This document shows, piece by piece, positions 16,464 through 26,000 of a DNA stretch of 64,000 nt. Source of the stretch: Burkholderia plantarii (GTDB taxonomy: Bacteria; Pseudomonadota; Gammaproteobacteria; Burkholderiales; Burkholderiaceae); the NCBI RefSeq assembly GCF_001411805.1, contig NZ_CP007213.1, positions 2,232,001 through 2,296,000 on the forward strand, in the 5' to 3' direction. Position 1 is the first letter of the stretch. Each line of letters starts with the position of its first letter. Made by a program: the position numbers and the translations under genes. The notes beneath the pieces were generated by a model, which worked only from the letters and a program-made list of their open reading frames with translations, was not told the DNA's origin and did not search any database.

Positions 16464-17254
16464 CGCGGGTAACCGATGCGGTGGCCGCCGACCGGATCGG
16501 TCATCACGCCCATCGGCACGCCGTAGATCGCCTCGAGGCTGTCCTCGCGCATGATCTCCTCGGGGCCGGCCTGCATCAGCACGCGCCCGCCGCGCAGCGA
16601 AACCAGCTGCGTGCAGAAGCGCGTCGCCATGTTCACGTCGTGCAGCACCACCACCGCCGTCATGCCGCGCGCGTCGCACAGCGTGCGGATCAGTTGCAGC
16701 ACCTCGAGCTGATGGCCGATGTCGAGCGCCGAGGTGGGCTCGTCGAGCAGCACGCAGCGGCTGTTCTGCGCGATCAGCATCGCCAGCCAGACGCGCTGGC
16801 GCTCGCCGCCCGACAGGCTGTCCACCGGCCGCCCGGCGTAGTGCGCGACGTCGGTGGCGGCCATCGCGTCCTCGACGTGCGCGTGATCCTCGCGCGTGAA
16901 GCGGCCGAGCGCGCCGTGCCACGGGTAGCGGCCGAGCGCCACCAGCTCGCGCACCAGCAACCCGTCGGTCTGCGGCGTGTATTGCGGCAGGTGCGCCACC
17001 TGCTGCGCGAAGCGGCGATGCGGCCAGCTTTCGAGCGGCGCGCCGTCGAACGCGATGGTGCCGCGCGTGGGCGCGTGCAGGCGCGCCAGCAGGCGCATCA
17101 GCGAGGTCTTGCCGGAGCCGTTGTGGCCGATCAGGCCCACGACCTGCCCGGCCGGCACGTCGAGCGAAATGTCCTGCAGCAGGGTTTTGTCGCCGATCGC
17201 GAAATCGACGCCAGACAGGCGGTAGAGCGGCGTAGCGCCGGCGGGTGTGGTCAC
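16460..17254 (-). CDS. Siderophore ABC importer ATPase (FhuC-like)
   Basis: This 264-residue ATPase has all nucleotide-binding motifs: Walker A GHNGSGKT (43-50), the signature LSGGERQ (147-153), Walker B CVLLDEPT (167-174) and the switch histidine in VVVLHDVN. Length and sequence fit the FhuC/FecE group that powers ferric siderophore import. The probable start is GTG at 17254, 78 bases after the terminal NRPS stop, with GGAATTGAAG upstream. It heads the coupled ATPase, binding protein, permease set. Confidence 0.93.
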   Translation of the reverse strand: MTTPAGATPLYRLSGVDFAIGDKTLLQDISLDVPAGQVVGLIGHNGSGKTSLMRLLARLHAPTRGTIAFDGAPLESWPHRRFAQQVAHLPQYTPQTDGLLVRELVALGRYPWHGALGRFTREDHAHVEDAMAATDVAHYAGRPVDSLSGGERQRVWLAMLIAQNSRCVLLDEPTSALDIGHQLEVLQLIRTLCDARGMTAVVVLHDVNMATRFCTQLVSLRGGRVLMQAGPEEIMREDSLEAIYGVPMGVMTDPVGGHRIGYPR

Positions 17255-17332
17255 GGCTTCAATTCCATCGTCATCAGCATCGTCTTGCGGGAGCGGCGGG
17301 CCCGGCCCGCCGGGTTGGCATTATCCGACAGT

Positions 17333-20300
17333 TCAACCGCGCTGCGCGTCGTCGCGAACAATTTGCGCCGTCGCGGCGGCCCCGTCCGGGCGACGGCGCG
17401 CATCGAGTGGAGGGACGGATGCGGGACCGGCGAGCGCGCGCAGCCGACGCGCGAGGTCGTCGTGGACGGCCGGATGCAGCACGATCCCGCTATGCGTCGC
17501 GTCGGCTTCCACCACCGTCACGCCCGCGCTCGTATGGGGCCGCCAGTCGCGTTCGCGGCCCGCAACGACATCTCGCGCGGCATGCCAGAACGTGACCGGC
17601 ACGTCGAGGCGCGGCAGCGCGTGTTCGAGCCGCAGCCGGTAATGCAGCGCGTCGATCTCGGCCGCGCGCGCGAACAGCGGCCGCAGCAGCGCGCCGTCCG
17701 GCTGCGCGTCGAGCCAGCCCGGCAGCGCATCGAGCGCGCCGGCCGTGCCGGCATCGGCGTCCTGCGCCCCGTCGTGCCCGGGGTCATGCGCGTCGGCGGT
17801 GCGGATCGCCGTGTCGAGCAGCCCGACGAAATCGACCGCGTGACCGAGCGCGCGCAGCCGCGCCGCCACCGTGAACGCGATCCGGCCGCCGAACGACCAG
17901 CCGAGCAGCCGGTACGGGCCGCTTGGCTGCGCATCGAGCACGCTGCGCGTGCAGGCGTCGGCGAGCGCGTCGAACGAGTCGGGCCAGTCGGCCGGCGTCG
18001 AGGCCGGGAACGCGAAGCCGGGCGCGCGCAGCGCGATCACCGACGCGACGCCCTGCAGCGCGGCCGCGAGGAACCGGTATTCGCCGGTCAGGCCGAAACC
18101 GGGATAGCAGCAGAACAGCGTGACGGGCGCGTGCGCCGCGTTGAGCGGCTGGCGCAGCGGGTCGGGCGACGGCGCGAGCCGCGCCTCGGTGTAGAAGCGC
18201 TCGCGCCAGACCGCGAATGCGGCGTCAGCCGCCGTGTTCGTGCTCGATCCGGTGCCCGGCACGGCTGCCGGCATGGCATCGACCGGCAGCCCGCCGAACC
18301 CGCGCGGCGCCGCGGCCGGCGCCGCCTCGTCCATGGACGCGCTGCGTGCCGCCGCGTCGGCGAGCGAGCGCACCTGCGCGTCGAACGCGGCGATCAGGCG
18401 GTCGAGCCGCGCCTCGTCCACGGAACGGTCGGCCGCGCTCCAGTCCACCTTGAGGCGGCCGTCGGCGATCAGGCCGTTCAGGTCGAGCCAGTGGCGCGGC
18501 CCGTTCGCGGCGCGGCCGGGCATGCCGTCGCCGCTGTCCTCGGCGGCGAAGCCGAAGCGTCCCGCGCCGAGCCGCTCGTCGAAGCGGCCCAGGTAGTTGA
18601 AGCCGACCGTGGTGGCCGGCAGCGCGGCCAGCGCCGCGCGCGACGAGGCCAGGCCCGCGTAGCGCAGCAGGTTGTAGTGCAACCCGTCGGCCGGCAGTTC
18701 GGCGCGGGCCGCGGCGATCGCGCGCCGCGTCGCGTCAGGTGCCTCGCGCGCCTCGATGCGCAGCGGGTACTGCGTCGTGAACCAGCCCACCGTGCGGCTC
18801 AGGTCGACGCCGGGCACGCGCTCGCCGCGGCCATGGCCTTCGAGCTCGACGATCACCGGCACCTCGGGCAGCACCCGCGCGCAGGCATGCGCGAGCGCCG
18901 CGAGCAGCACGTCGTCGATGCGCCAGCCGGCATCGGTCAGGCGCTTCGTGGCGGCGGCGTCGAGCGCCCAGGCGCGATGCCGCTGGCCGCCCTCGGCGCG
19001 CGGCGCCGCGTCGTGCGCGGTGCCGAGGCGCGCCTGCCACCACGCCAGCTCGCTCAGCAGTTCGGGCTGCGTGGCGTAGGCCGCGAGCCGGCGCGACCAG
19101 TCGGCCCAGCCCGTCACCGGGCGCGGCAGCGCGGGCGGTGCATCGACCGACGCGGCCGGCGCGGCGCGCGCCGCGTCGTAGGCGCTCAGCAGATCGTCGA
19201 GCAGGATCCGCCACGACACGCCGTCCATCACGACGTGATGCGCCACGATCAGCAGTCGCGCGCCGTCGGGCGTCGCCACGGCCGCCGCGCGGATCAGCGG
19301 CCCGGCGGCCAGATCGAGGCCGCCGTGCAGGCGGTCGGCGTGGCGCGCCAGCGCGGCGCGCCAGTCGCCGGCATCGGCCTCGGCTTCACGCAGGTCGATC
19401 GAGTCGAACGCGGCATCGACCAGCGCGGCCGACGGCGGCACGAACGTCTGGGTCCAGGCCCCGCCGGCCGGATCGCGGGCGAAGCGCGCGCGCAGCGCGT
19501 CGTGGGTGGCGAGCAGCACCGCGAACGCCGCGCGCAGCGCGGGGACGTCGAGCGGCTCGGCGCTCGTCAGCAGCACCGACTGGTTCCAGCGCGACGGCGC
19601 ATCGGGGAACCGTTCGAAGAACCACTGCTGCATCGGCACGAGCGGCGCGTCGAGCGGGCCGTCCGCCGGGTTGCCCGCGTCGCCCGCCGCGCCCTCGCCC
19701 GCCGCCGCGTCGGCGCGCTGCGCGACGCGCGCGAGCGCGCGCACGCTCGGATGCTCGAACACCTGCCGCGCGCTGACGATCCAGCCGGCCGCGCGCGCCT
19801 GCGCGATCACCCGCAGGCTCGAGATCGAATCGCCGCCGAGCGCGAAGAACGCATCGGTCACGCCGAAATCGGCGCGCCCCAGCACGGTCTGCCAGATCGC
19901 CAGCAGCGTGGTTTCGAGCGGGCCGTCGGGCGGCACCGCGCCGGTCTCGACGGCGGCGTCGGGCTCGGGCAGCGCGCGACGGTCGAGCTTGCCGTTCGGC
20001 AGCGTGGGCAGCGCCGCCAGCGCGACGCAGACCGACGGCACGTGCGAGGCCGGCAAGGTGGCCGCGAGCGCCTCGCGCACCGCCTCGGGCGTGGCCGCGC
20101 CGGTGAAGTAGGCCACCAGCCGCTTGCGTTCGCCCTCGCCGCGCAGTTCGACCACGCCCTCGCGCACGCCGGCCGCGCGCCGCAGCGCCGCCTCGATCTC
20201 GCCGAGTTCGATGCGATGGCCGCGCAGCTTGATCTGCTGGTCGAGCCGGCCGAGAAAGTCGATGGTGCCGTCCGGGCGCGCGCGGCACAGGTCGCCGCTG

Positions 20301-22963
20301 CGGTAGACGCGCGAACCGGGCGCGCCGGTCGGATCGGGCACGAAGCGCTCGGCGGTCAGCTCGGGGCGGCCGAGATAGCCATGGGCCAGCGTCGCGCCGC
20401 CGATGCAGAGTTCGCCGAGCGCGCCGTCGGGCGCGCGGTTGCCGTCGAGGTCGGCCACGTAGGCGTGCCGCGACGGGTAGCAGCGGCCGATCGCGACGAT
20501 CGCGCTGGCCGCGTCGGCCGGTCCCACCGGATGATGCAGCGCGGCCACGGTGGTCTCGGTCGGCCCGTAGAGGTTGTCGATCGCGACGTGCGCGAGCGGC
20601 CCGTCGAGCCATTTCGCGAGCGCGTCGCCGGGCAGCCCCTCGCCGCCCACCGTGATCTGCCGCAGCGCCAGCGCCTCGGGTGCCGGCAGCGCGATGCGCC
20701 ACTGCTGCCACAGCGCGGTGGGAATCCGCGCGAACGTCACGCGCTCGTCGGTCAGCGTGCGGTTCAGCGTGTCGAGTTCCCAGGCGCGCGGGCCGCGCAT
20801 CACCACGCGAGCGCCCGCGATCAGCGCGGGCAGCAGCTCGTGCAGCGCCACGTCGAAATTGATGGTGGACGATTGCAGCACGACGTCGGTCTCGGCGATG
20901 CGGTGGTCGTGCAGGAAATCGTCGAGGTGCAGCGCGAGCGCGCCGTGCGAGATCGCCACGCCCTTCGGCGTGCCGGTCGAGCCCGAGGTGTAGATCACGT
21001 AGGCCAGCGCCTCGGGATGCAGTGGCACGGCCGGGCCTTCGGCGTCGCCGGGCCAGCCCGCGTCGGCCTCGCCGCGCAGCCACCACGCATCGATCGCGCG
21101 CAGCGGCGCGAGCAGGTCGGGCCACAGCGCGCGCGTGTCGTCGTCGACGATCACGCGCGTCACGCCGGCGTCGGCGATCATCGCGCGCAGCCGCGCTTCC
21201 GGGTACTCGGGATCGAGCGGCACGAACGCGCCGCCCGCGTGCCAGACGCCGAGCAGCGCGGCCGGCAGCGCGAGCGAGCGGTTCAGCAGCAGGCCGACGC
21301 GCTCGCCCGGCACGAGGCCGTCGTCGCGCAGCGCCGCGCCGATCCGCGCGGCCCAGCCGTCGAGCTGGGCATAGCCGAGTTCGGCGCCCTCGCAGCGCAG
21401 CGCGACGCGGGTCGGGCAGCGCGCCGCGCGCTCGGCGACGCGCCGGTGCGCGGGCTGGAACGGCGCGCGCGCGATCTCGGCGCGCGCCGCGTGATGCCGG
21501 CGCGGCACGGCAAGATCGGCCACGCGTCGCGTCGGGTCGGCCGCGATCTGCGCGAGCAGCGCCGTGTAGTCGTCGAGGAAACGCGCCACGCTGGCCTCGA
21601 CGAAGCGGTCGCGCGCATAGGTCAACGCGAGCTCGACGCCGCCGCCCGCGCCGCGGTCGCGCCCGTTCAACGCGAAATCGAAGCGCGCGGTCGCGGCCAT
21701 GTCGCCGACCGGCTCGGCCAGCAGTCCGTCGGGCAGCGTCAGCGGCTGGCGCGGCTGGTCGACGGCCAGGTCGAACATCACCTGGAACAGCGGTGAGCTG
21801 TCGAGATCGCGCTCCACCGCGAGCGCATCGACGAGCCGCGCGAGCGGCACGTCGCGATGCGCCTGCGCGTCGAGCACGCGCGCATGCAGCGCGCGCAGCA
21901 GCGCGTCGAAACGCTGCGCGCCGTCGAGATCGGCGCGCACGATCAGCGTATTGACGAAGAAGCCGACCAGCGCCTCGGTCTCGCGGCGCTCGCGGCCGGC
22001 CGACGGCACACCGATCACCACCGTGCGCTGCGCCGCGTAACGGCCGAGCAGCACGCCATAGGCCGCCAGCAGCAGCGTGAACGGCGTGGTGCCGTGCTCG
22101 CGCGCGATCGCGCGCAGCTGCCCGGCGAGCGGGGCGTCGAGCGTGCGGCGCACCGTGCCGCCGTCGTGCGAGCGCTGCTGGCGCGGCGGCAGATCGCGCG
22201 GCAGCGTGATCGCGCCGGGCGCGCCGTCGAGCGTGGCGCGCCAGTGCGCCAGCTGCGCGTCGAGTTCGCCGGCGGCCAGCCATTCGCGGCGCCACATCGC
22301 CACGTCGGCGAACTGCAGCGGCAGCGGCGCCGGCGTGTCGCCGCGATAAAACGCGAGCAGGTCGCGCAACAGCAGCTCCATCGACCACGCGTCGGCGACG
22401 ATGTGATGGACCACGATCTGCAGCACGTGCTCGCCCGGCGCCACCTCGAACACGCCGACGCGAATCGGCAGGCCGCCGATCAGGTCGAACGGCGCGCAGG
22501 CGAACGCGCGCAGCGCCGCCGCGAGCGCGGCGGGATCGGAGCCGACTCGACGGGGGGTGACATCGGCCTCGGCCAAAACCGAAACCGGCACCGGGATCTG
22601 CATCGGCACGCCGTCGCCGGCCTCGAAGCGCAGCCGCAGCGATTCATGGCGCGCCAGCAGCGCGCCGAGCGCGCGCCGCAGCGCCGCGGCGTCGAACGGA
22701 CCGGTCAGGCGCAGCGTCTGCGCGAGGTGATAGCCGGCGTGGTTCGGATCGAGGCACCAGAGAAACCACAGCCGCTCCTGCGCCGGCAGCAGCGGAAAGC
22801 GCGCCGGGCGCGGCGCGAGTGGCACGGCCGGCAGCGCCGAGGTGTCGATGCCCTGGCTGCGCGCGCGGGCGCGAAACAGCGCGCGCTTGTCCTCGGGCAG
22901 CGCCGCGTATTGCGTCGCGAGCCGCAGCGCGTCGGGGCGCGCGGTAGGTGTGTTGTCCGTCAC
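17333..22963 (-). CDS. Terminal NRPS: C-A-T-E-TE
   Basis: The 1876-residue protein has a condensation domain (about 45-480, motif HHIVADAW near 186), adenylation (TSGSTGTPKG near 661), carrier (FFALGGDSISSL near 1039), epimerization (HHVVMDGVSW near 1248, GWFTTQYP and GFNYLGRFD later) and a C-terminal thioesterase (LLGWSFGGR near 1688). The adenylation code reads D-V-H-R-T-G-L-V-A, identical to that of the first module of the neighbouring synthetase; graminine is the likely substrate. The condensation motif has Ala where HHxxxDG normally has Gly. The thioesterase should release the peptide, probably by ring closure. The start is taken as GTG 22963, which gives an N-terminus like that of the preceding NRPS. 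It begins 97 bases after that gene and is followed by the importer genes. Confidence 0.93.
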   Translation of the reverse strand: MTDNTPTARPDALRLATQYAALPEDKRALFRARARSQGIDTSALPAVPLAPRPARFPLLPAQERLWFLWCLDPNHAGYHLAQTLRLTGPFDAAALRRALGALLARHESLRLRFEAGDGVPMQIPVPVSVLAEADVTPRRVGSDPAALAAALRAFACAPFDLIGGLPIRVGVFEVAPGEHVLQIVVHHIVADAWSMELLLRDLLAFYRGDTPAPLPLQFADVAMWRREWLAAGELDAQLAHWRATLDGAPGAITLPRDLPPRQQRSHDGGTVRRTLDAPLAGQLRAIAREHGTTPFTLLLAAYGVLLGRYAAQRTVVIGVPSAGRERRETEALVGFFVNTLIVRADLDGAQRFDALLRALHARVLDAQAHRDVPLARLVDALAVERDLDSSPLFQVMFDLAVDQPRQPLTLPDGLLAEPVGDMAATARFDFALNGRDRGAGGGVELALTYARDRFVEASVARFLDDYTALLAQIAADPTRRVADLAVPRRHHAARAEIARAPFQPAHRRVAERAARCPTRVALRCEGAELGYAQLDGWAARIGAALRDDGLVPGERVGLLLNRSLALPAALLGVWHAGGAFVPLDPEYPEARLRAMIADAGVTRVIVDDDTRALWPDLLAPLRAIDAWWLRGEADAGWPGDAEGPAVPLHPEALAYVIYTSGSTGTPKGVAISHGALALHLDDFLHDHRIAETDVVLQSSTINFDVALHELLPALIAGARVVMRGPRAWELDTLNRTLTDERVTFARIPTALWQQWRIALPAPEALALRQITVGGEGLPGDALAKWLDGPLAHVAIDNLYGPTETTVAALHHPVGPADAASAIVAIGRCYPSRHAYVADLDGNRAPDGALGELCIGGATLAHGYLGRPELTAERFVPDPTGAPGSRVYRSGDLCRARPDGTIDFLGRLDQQIKLRGHRIELGEIEAALRRAAGVREGVVELRGEGERKRLVAYFTGAATPEAVREALAATLPASHVPSVCVALAALPTLPNGKLDRRALPEPDAAVETGAVPPDGPLETTLLAIWQTVLGRADFGVTDAFFALGGDSISSLRVIAQARAAGWIVSARQVFEHPSVRALARVAQRADAAAGEGAAGDAGNPADGPLDAPLVPMQQWFFERFPDAPSRWNQSVLLTSAEPLDVPALRAAFAVLLATHDALRARFARDPAGGAWTQTFVPPSAALVDAAFDSIDLREAEADAGDWRAALARHADRLHGGLDLAAGPLIRAAAVATPDGARLLIVAHHVVMDGVSWRILLDDLLSAYDAARAAPAASVDAPPALPRPVTGWADWSRRLAAYATQPELLSELAWWQARLGTAHDAAPRAEGGQRHRAWALDAAATKRLTDAGWRIDDVLLAALAHACARVLPEVPVIVELEGHGRGERVPGVDLSRTVGWFTTQYPLRIEAREAPDATRRAIAAARAELPADGLHYNLLRYAGLASSRAALAALPATTVGFNYLGRFDERLGAGRFGFAAEDSGDGMPGRAANGPRHWLDLNGLIADGRLKVDWSAADRSVDEARLDRLIAAFDAQVRSLADAAARSASMDEAAPAAAPRGFGGLPVDAMPAAVPGTGSSTNTAADAAFAVWRERFYTEARLAPSPDPLRQPLNAAHAPVTLFCCYPGFGLTGEYRFLAAALQGVASVIALRAPGFAFPASTPADWPDSFDALADACTRSVLDAQPSGPYRLLGWSFGGRIAFTVAARLRALGHAVDFVGLLDTAIRTADAHDPGHDGAQDADAGTAGALDALPGWLDAQPDGALLRPLFARAAEIDALHYRLRLEHALPRLDVPVTFWHAARDVVAGRERDWRPHTSAGVTVVEADATHSGIVLHPAVHDDLARRLRALAGPASVPPLDARRRPDGAAATAQIVRDDAQRG

Positions 22964-23059
22964 GTTGTTCGTTTCCAGTCTGTCGTTGCGTCGGCCCCCG
23001 CGCGCGCGGCGCGGGCCGGGCGCCGGCGGTCTCCCGCGCGGCGCCCGCACGGGCGCGGG

Positions 23060-26000
23060 TTACAGCGAGTCCAGCAGGCCCTGCATCGCGTCGAGCGAAC
23101 CGCCTCCCCCCTCGCCGCCGCTCTCGCCGGCCCCGGCCTCGCCGTCGAGCCGCGCGGCCAGATCGGCCGCGCGCGGCTGCGAGAACAGCAGCGCCAGCTC
23201 GACCTTGCGGCCGAGCCGTTCGCCGAGCCGCGCGGCCACCCGCACCGCGGCCAGCGAATGGCCGCCAAGCACGAAGAAGTCGTCGTCGCGGCCGGCCCGC
23301 GCGATGCCGAGCACCTCGGCCCAGGTCTCGCAGACCTGTACCTCGGTCGGCGTTCGCGGCGCGACGTAGTGCTCGTCGTCATGCGCGGCGACCTCGGGCA
23401 GCGCGTTGCGGTTGAGCTTGCCGTTCGAGGTCAGCGGCAGCGCGTCGAGCCGCACTACCTGCGCGGGCACCTGCTGCATCGGCAGCTGCTCGGCGAGCCG
23501 CGCGCGCAGGCCGGCCGGATCGGCCTCGCCCGTCACGTAGGCCACCAGCCGCCGCGCGCTGCCGTCGCCGACGATCCGGCAAGCCGCGTCGCGGACGCCG
23601 TCGAGCGCGCGCAGCGCCGCCTCGGTCGCGCCGAGTTCGATCCGGAAGCCGCGCAGCTTGACCTGCTGATCCGCGCGGCCCAGGTATTCGAGCCGGCCGT
23701 CGCGGCGCACGCGGCACAGGTCGCCGGTGCGATAGAGCCGCGCGCCCGGCGCGCCGTGCGGATCGGGAATGAAGCGCTCGGCGGTCTGCCCGGCACGGCC
23801 CAGATAGCCGCGCGCGAGGTTCGCGCCGCCGATGCAAAGCTCGCCGACGCCGTTGTCGGGCACCGGCTGGCCGCTTTCGTCCAGCACCTGCAGCGTGGTG
23901 TGTTCGAGCGGCGCGCCGAGCGTGATGCGCGCGCCGGCGTCGAGCCGCGCGGCGCTCGACCAGATCGTCGTCTCGGTCGGACCGTAGAGGTTCCAGAGCG
24001 CGACGCCGCGCGCCTGCAGCGCGTCGGCCAGGTCGGGTGGCAGCGCCTCGCCGCCGCACAGCGCCGTGAAGCGCCCGCGCCGGCCCTGCCAGCCGCCGTC
24101 GAGCAGCACGCGCCAGCCCATCGGCGTGGCCTGCATCAGCGTCGCGCCGGACGACTCGGCCAGCGCGGCCAGCCTGGTGCCGTCCACCACCGTCTCGCGC
24201 GTGGCCAGTTCGATCGTCGCGCCGGCCGCGAGCGGCAGGTACAGCTCCAGCGCGGCGATGTCGAACGACAGCGTGGTGACGGCGAGCCAGACGTCGTCGG
24301 GGGTCGGCGCGAGCCGCGCGCGCAGGCTCTCGAGAAAGCGCGCGAGCGCGCCATGCGTGACGCCGACGCCCTTCGGCCGCCCGGTCGAGCCCGAGGTATA
24401 GATCACGTAGGCGAGCTGGGCCGGATCGACGGCGGGCAGATCGGCGTCGCTCGCCGGATCGGCGGCATCGGCGGCGTCCGGCGCGGCGGTGTCGTCCGGA
24501 TCGATGAGGCGATGCGCGTCGCCGAGCGCGCCGAACGCACCCAGCGCACCGAGGCGCTCGCGCCCGGCCGCGTCGGCCAGCGTGCAGGCCAGCCCGGCGT
24601 CCTCGATCATGCCGCCCAGATGCGCGTCCGGATAGGCCGGATCGAGCGGCACGTAGGCGGCGCCCGCCTTCAGCGCCGCCAGCACGGCCACCAGCATCGC
24701 GCCGGAACGCGCGGTGCAGACGCCCACCCGCGCCTCGGCGCCGATCCCGCTCGCCAGCAGCTGCCGCGCCACGCGCGTGGCGCGCGCGTCGAGTTCGCGA
24801 TAGCTGTGCAGGACGCCGTCGCAGCGCACCGCGATGGCGTCGGGCGTGCGGCGCGCCTGCGCCGCGATCCGCTCGTGGATGGCGACGAACGGCGGGTTGC
24901 CGAACGCGCCGCGGCTCGCCACGGCGCGCGCCTCGAGCTTGAAATCGCGCAGGCGCGGCGCCGGGCGCGCATCGGGCGCTTCGCCCGCTTCGGGCAAAGT
25001 ACCGGCCAAAGCACCGGCCGACTTATCGACCGAGGCGCCGGCCGCCGCGCCGCCGACGATCTGCGCGAGCAGCGCGCGATAGTCGTCGAGCAGGCGCACC
25101 ACCGTGTCGCGATCGAACAGGTCGGTCGCATAGCCGAACGACAGCCCGATCCGCTCGCCCACCGAGACGCCGAGCGTCAGGTCGAACTGCGCGGCGGTGC
25201 GCGCGGCGCCGAACGGGCTCAGCCGCAGCGCCTCGCCGATCCGCCGCTCGCTCGCGCCCTGCCGCACGTCGTAGTTGAACATCGCCTGGAACAGCGGCGT
25301 GTGGCTCGCCACGCGCACCGGCTGCAGCGCGTCGACCAGACGCGCGAACGGCACGTCCTGGTTCGCCTGCGCGTCGAGCACGCGCTGCCGGACCTGCGCG
25401 AGCAGCGCATCGAACGGCAGCGCGCCGGACAGCTCCGCGCGGATCACGGCGGTGTTGACGAAGAAGCCGATCAGCGGCTCGATCTCGATGCGCTCGCGCC
25501 CGCCGAGCGGGATGCCGATCCGCACGTCGCGCTGGCCGCCGTAGCGATGCAGCAGCGCATGGAACGCGGCCAGCAGCGTCATGAACAACGTCGCGTCGTG
25601 GCGGCGCGCGTAGGTCTGCAGCGCGTCGGCCAGCGCGCGGTCCAGCTCCATGCCGACCTGCCCGCCCTGGCCGTCGCGCACCGCCGGCCGCGGCCGGTCG
25701 GCGGGCAGTTCGAGCACGGGCTGCTCGTCGCCGAGCGTGTCGCGCCAGTAATCGAGCTGCGCGTCGAGCGCGGCGGCGTCGAGCGAGGCGTGCTGCCAGA
25801 GCGCGTAATCGACGTACTGGACCGGCAGCGCCGGCGCATAGGCCCGCGCGTCGCCGGCCAGTGCCGCCTCGTAGGCGGCGGCCAGCTCGTCGATCAGCAG
25901 GTTCATCGACCAGCCGTCGGCGGCGACGTGATGCAGCGTGAGCTGGAACAGATGGGCGTCGGCGCCGACCCGGGCCAGCCGCGCGCGCAGCAGCGGGCCT

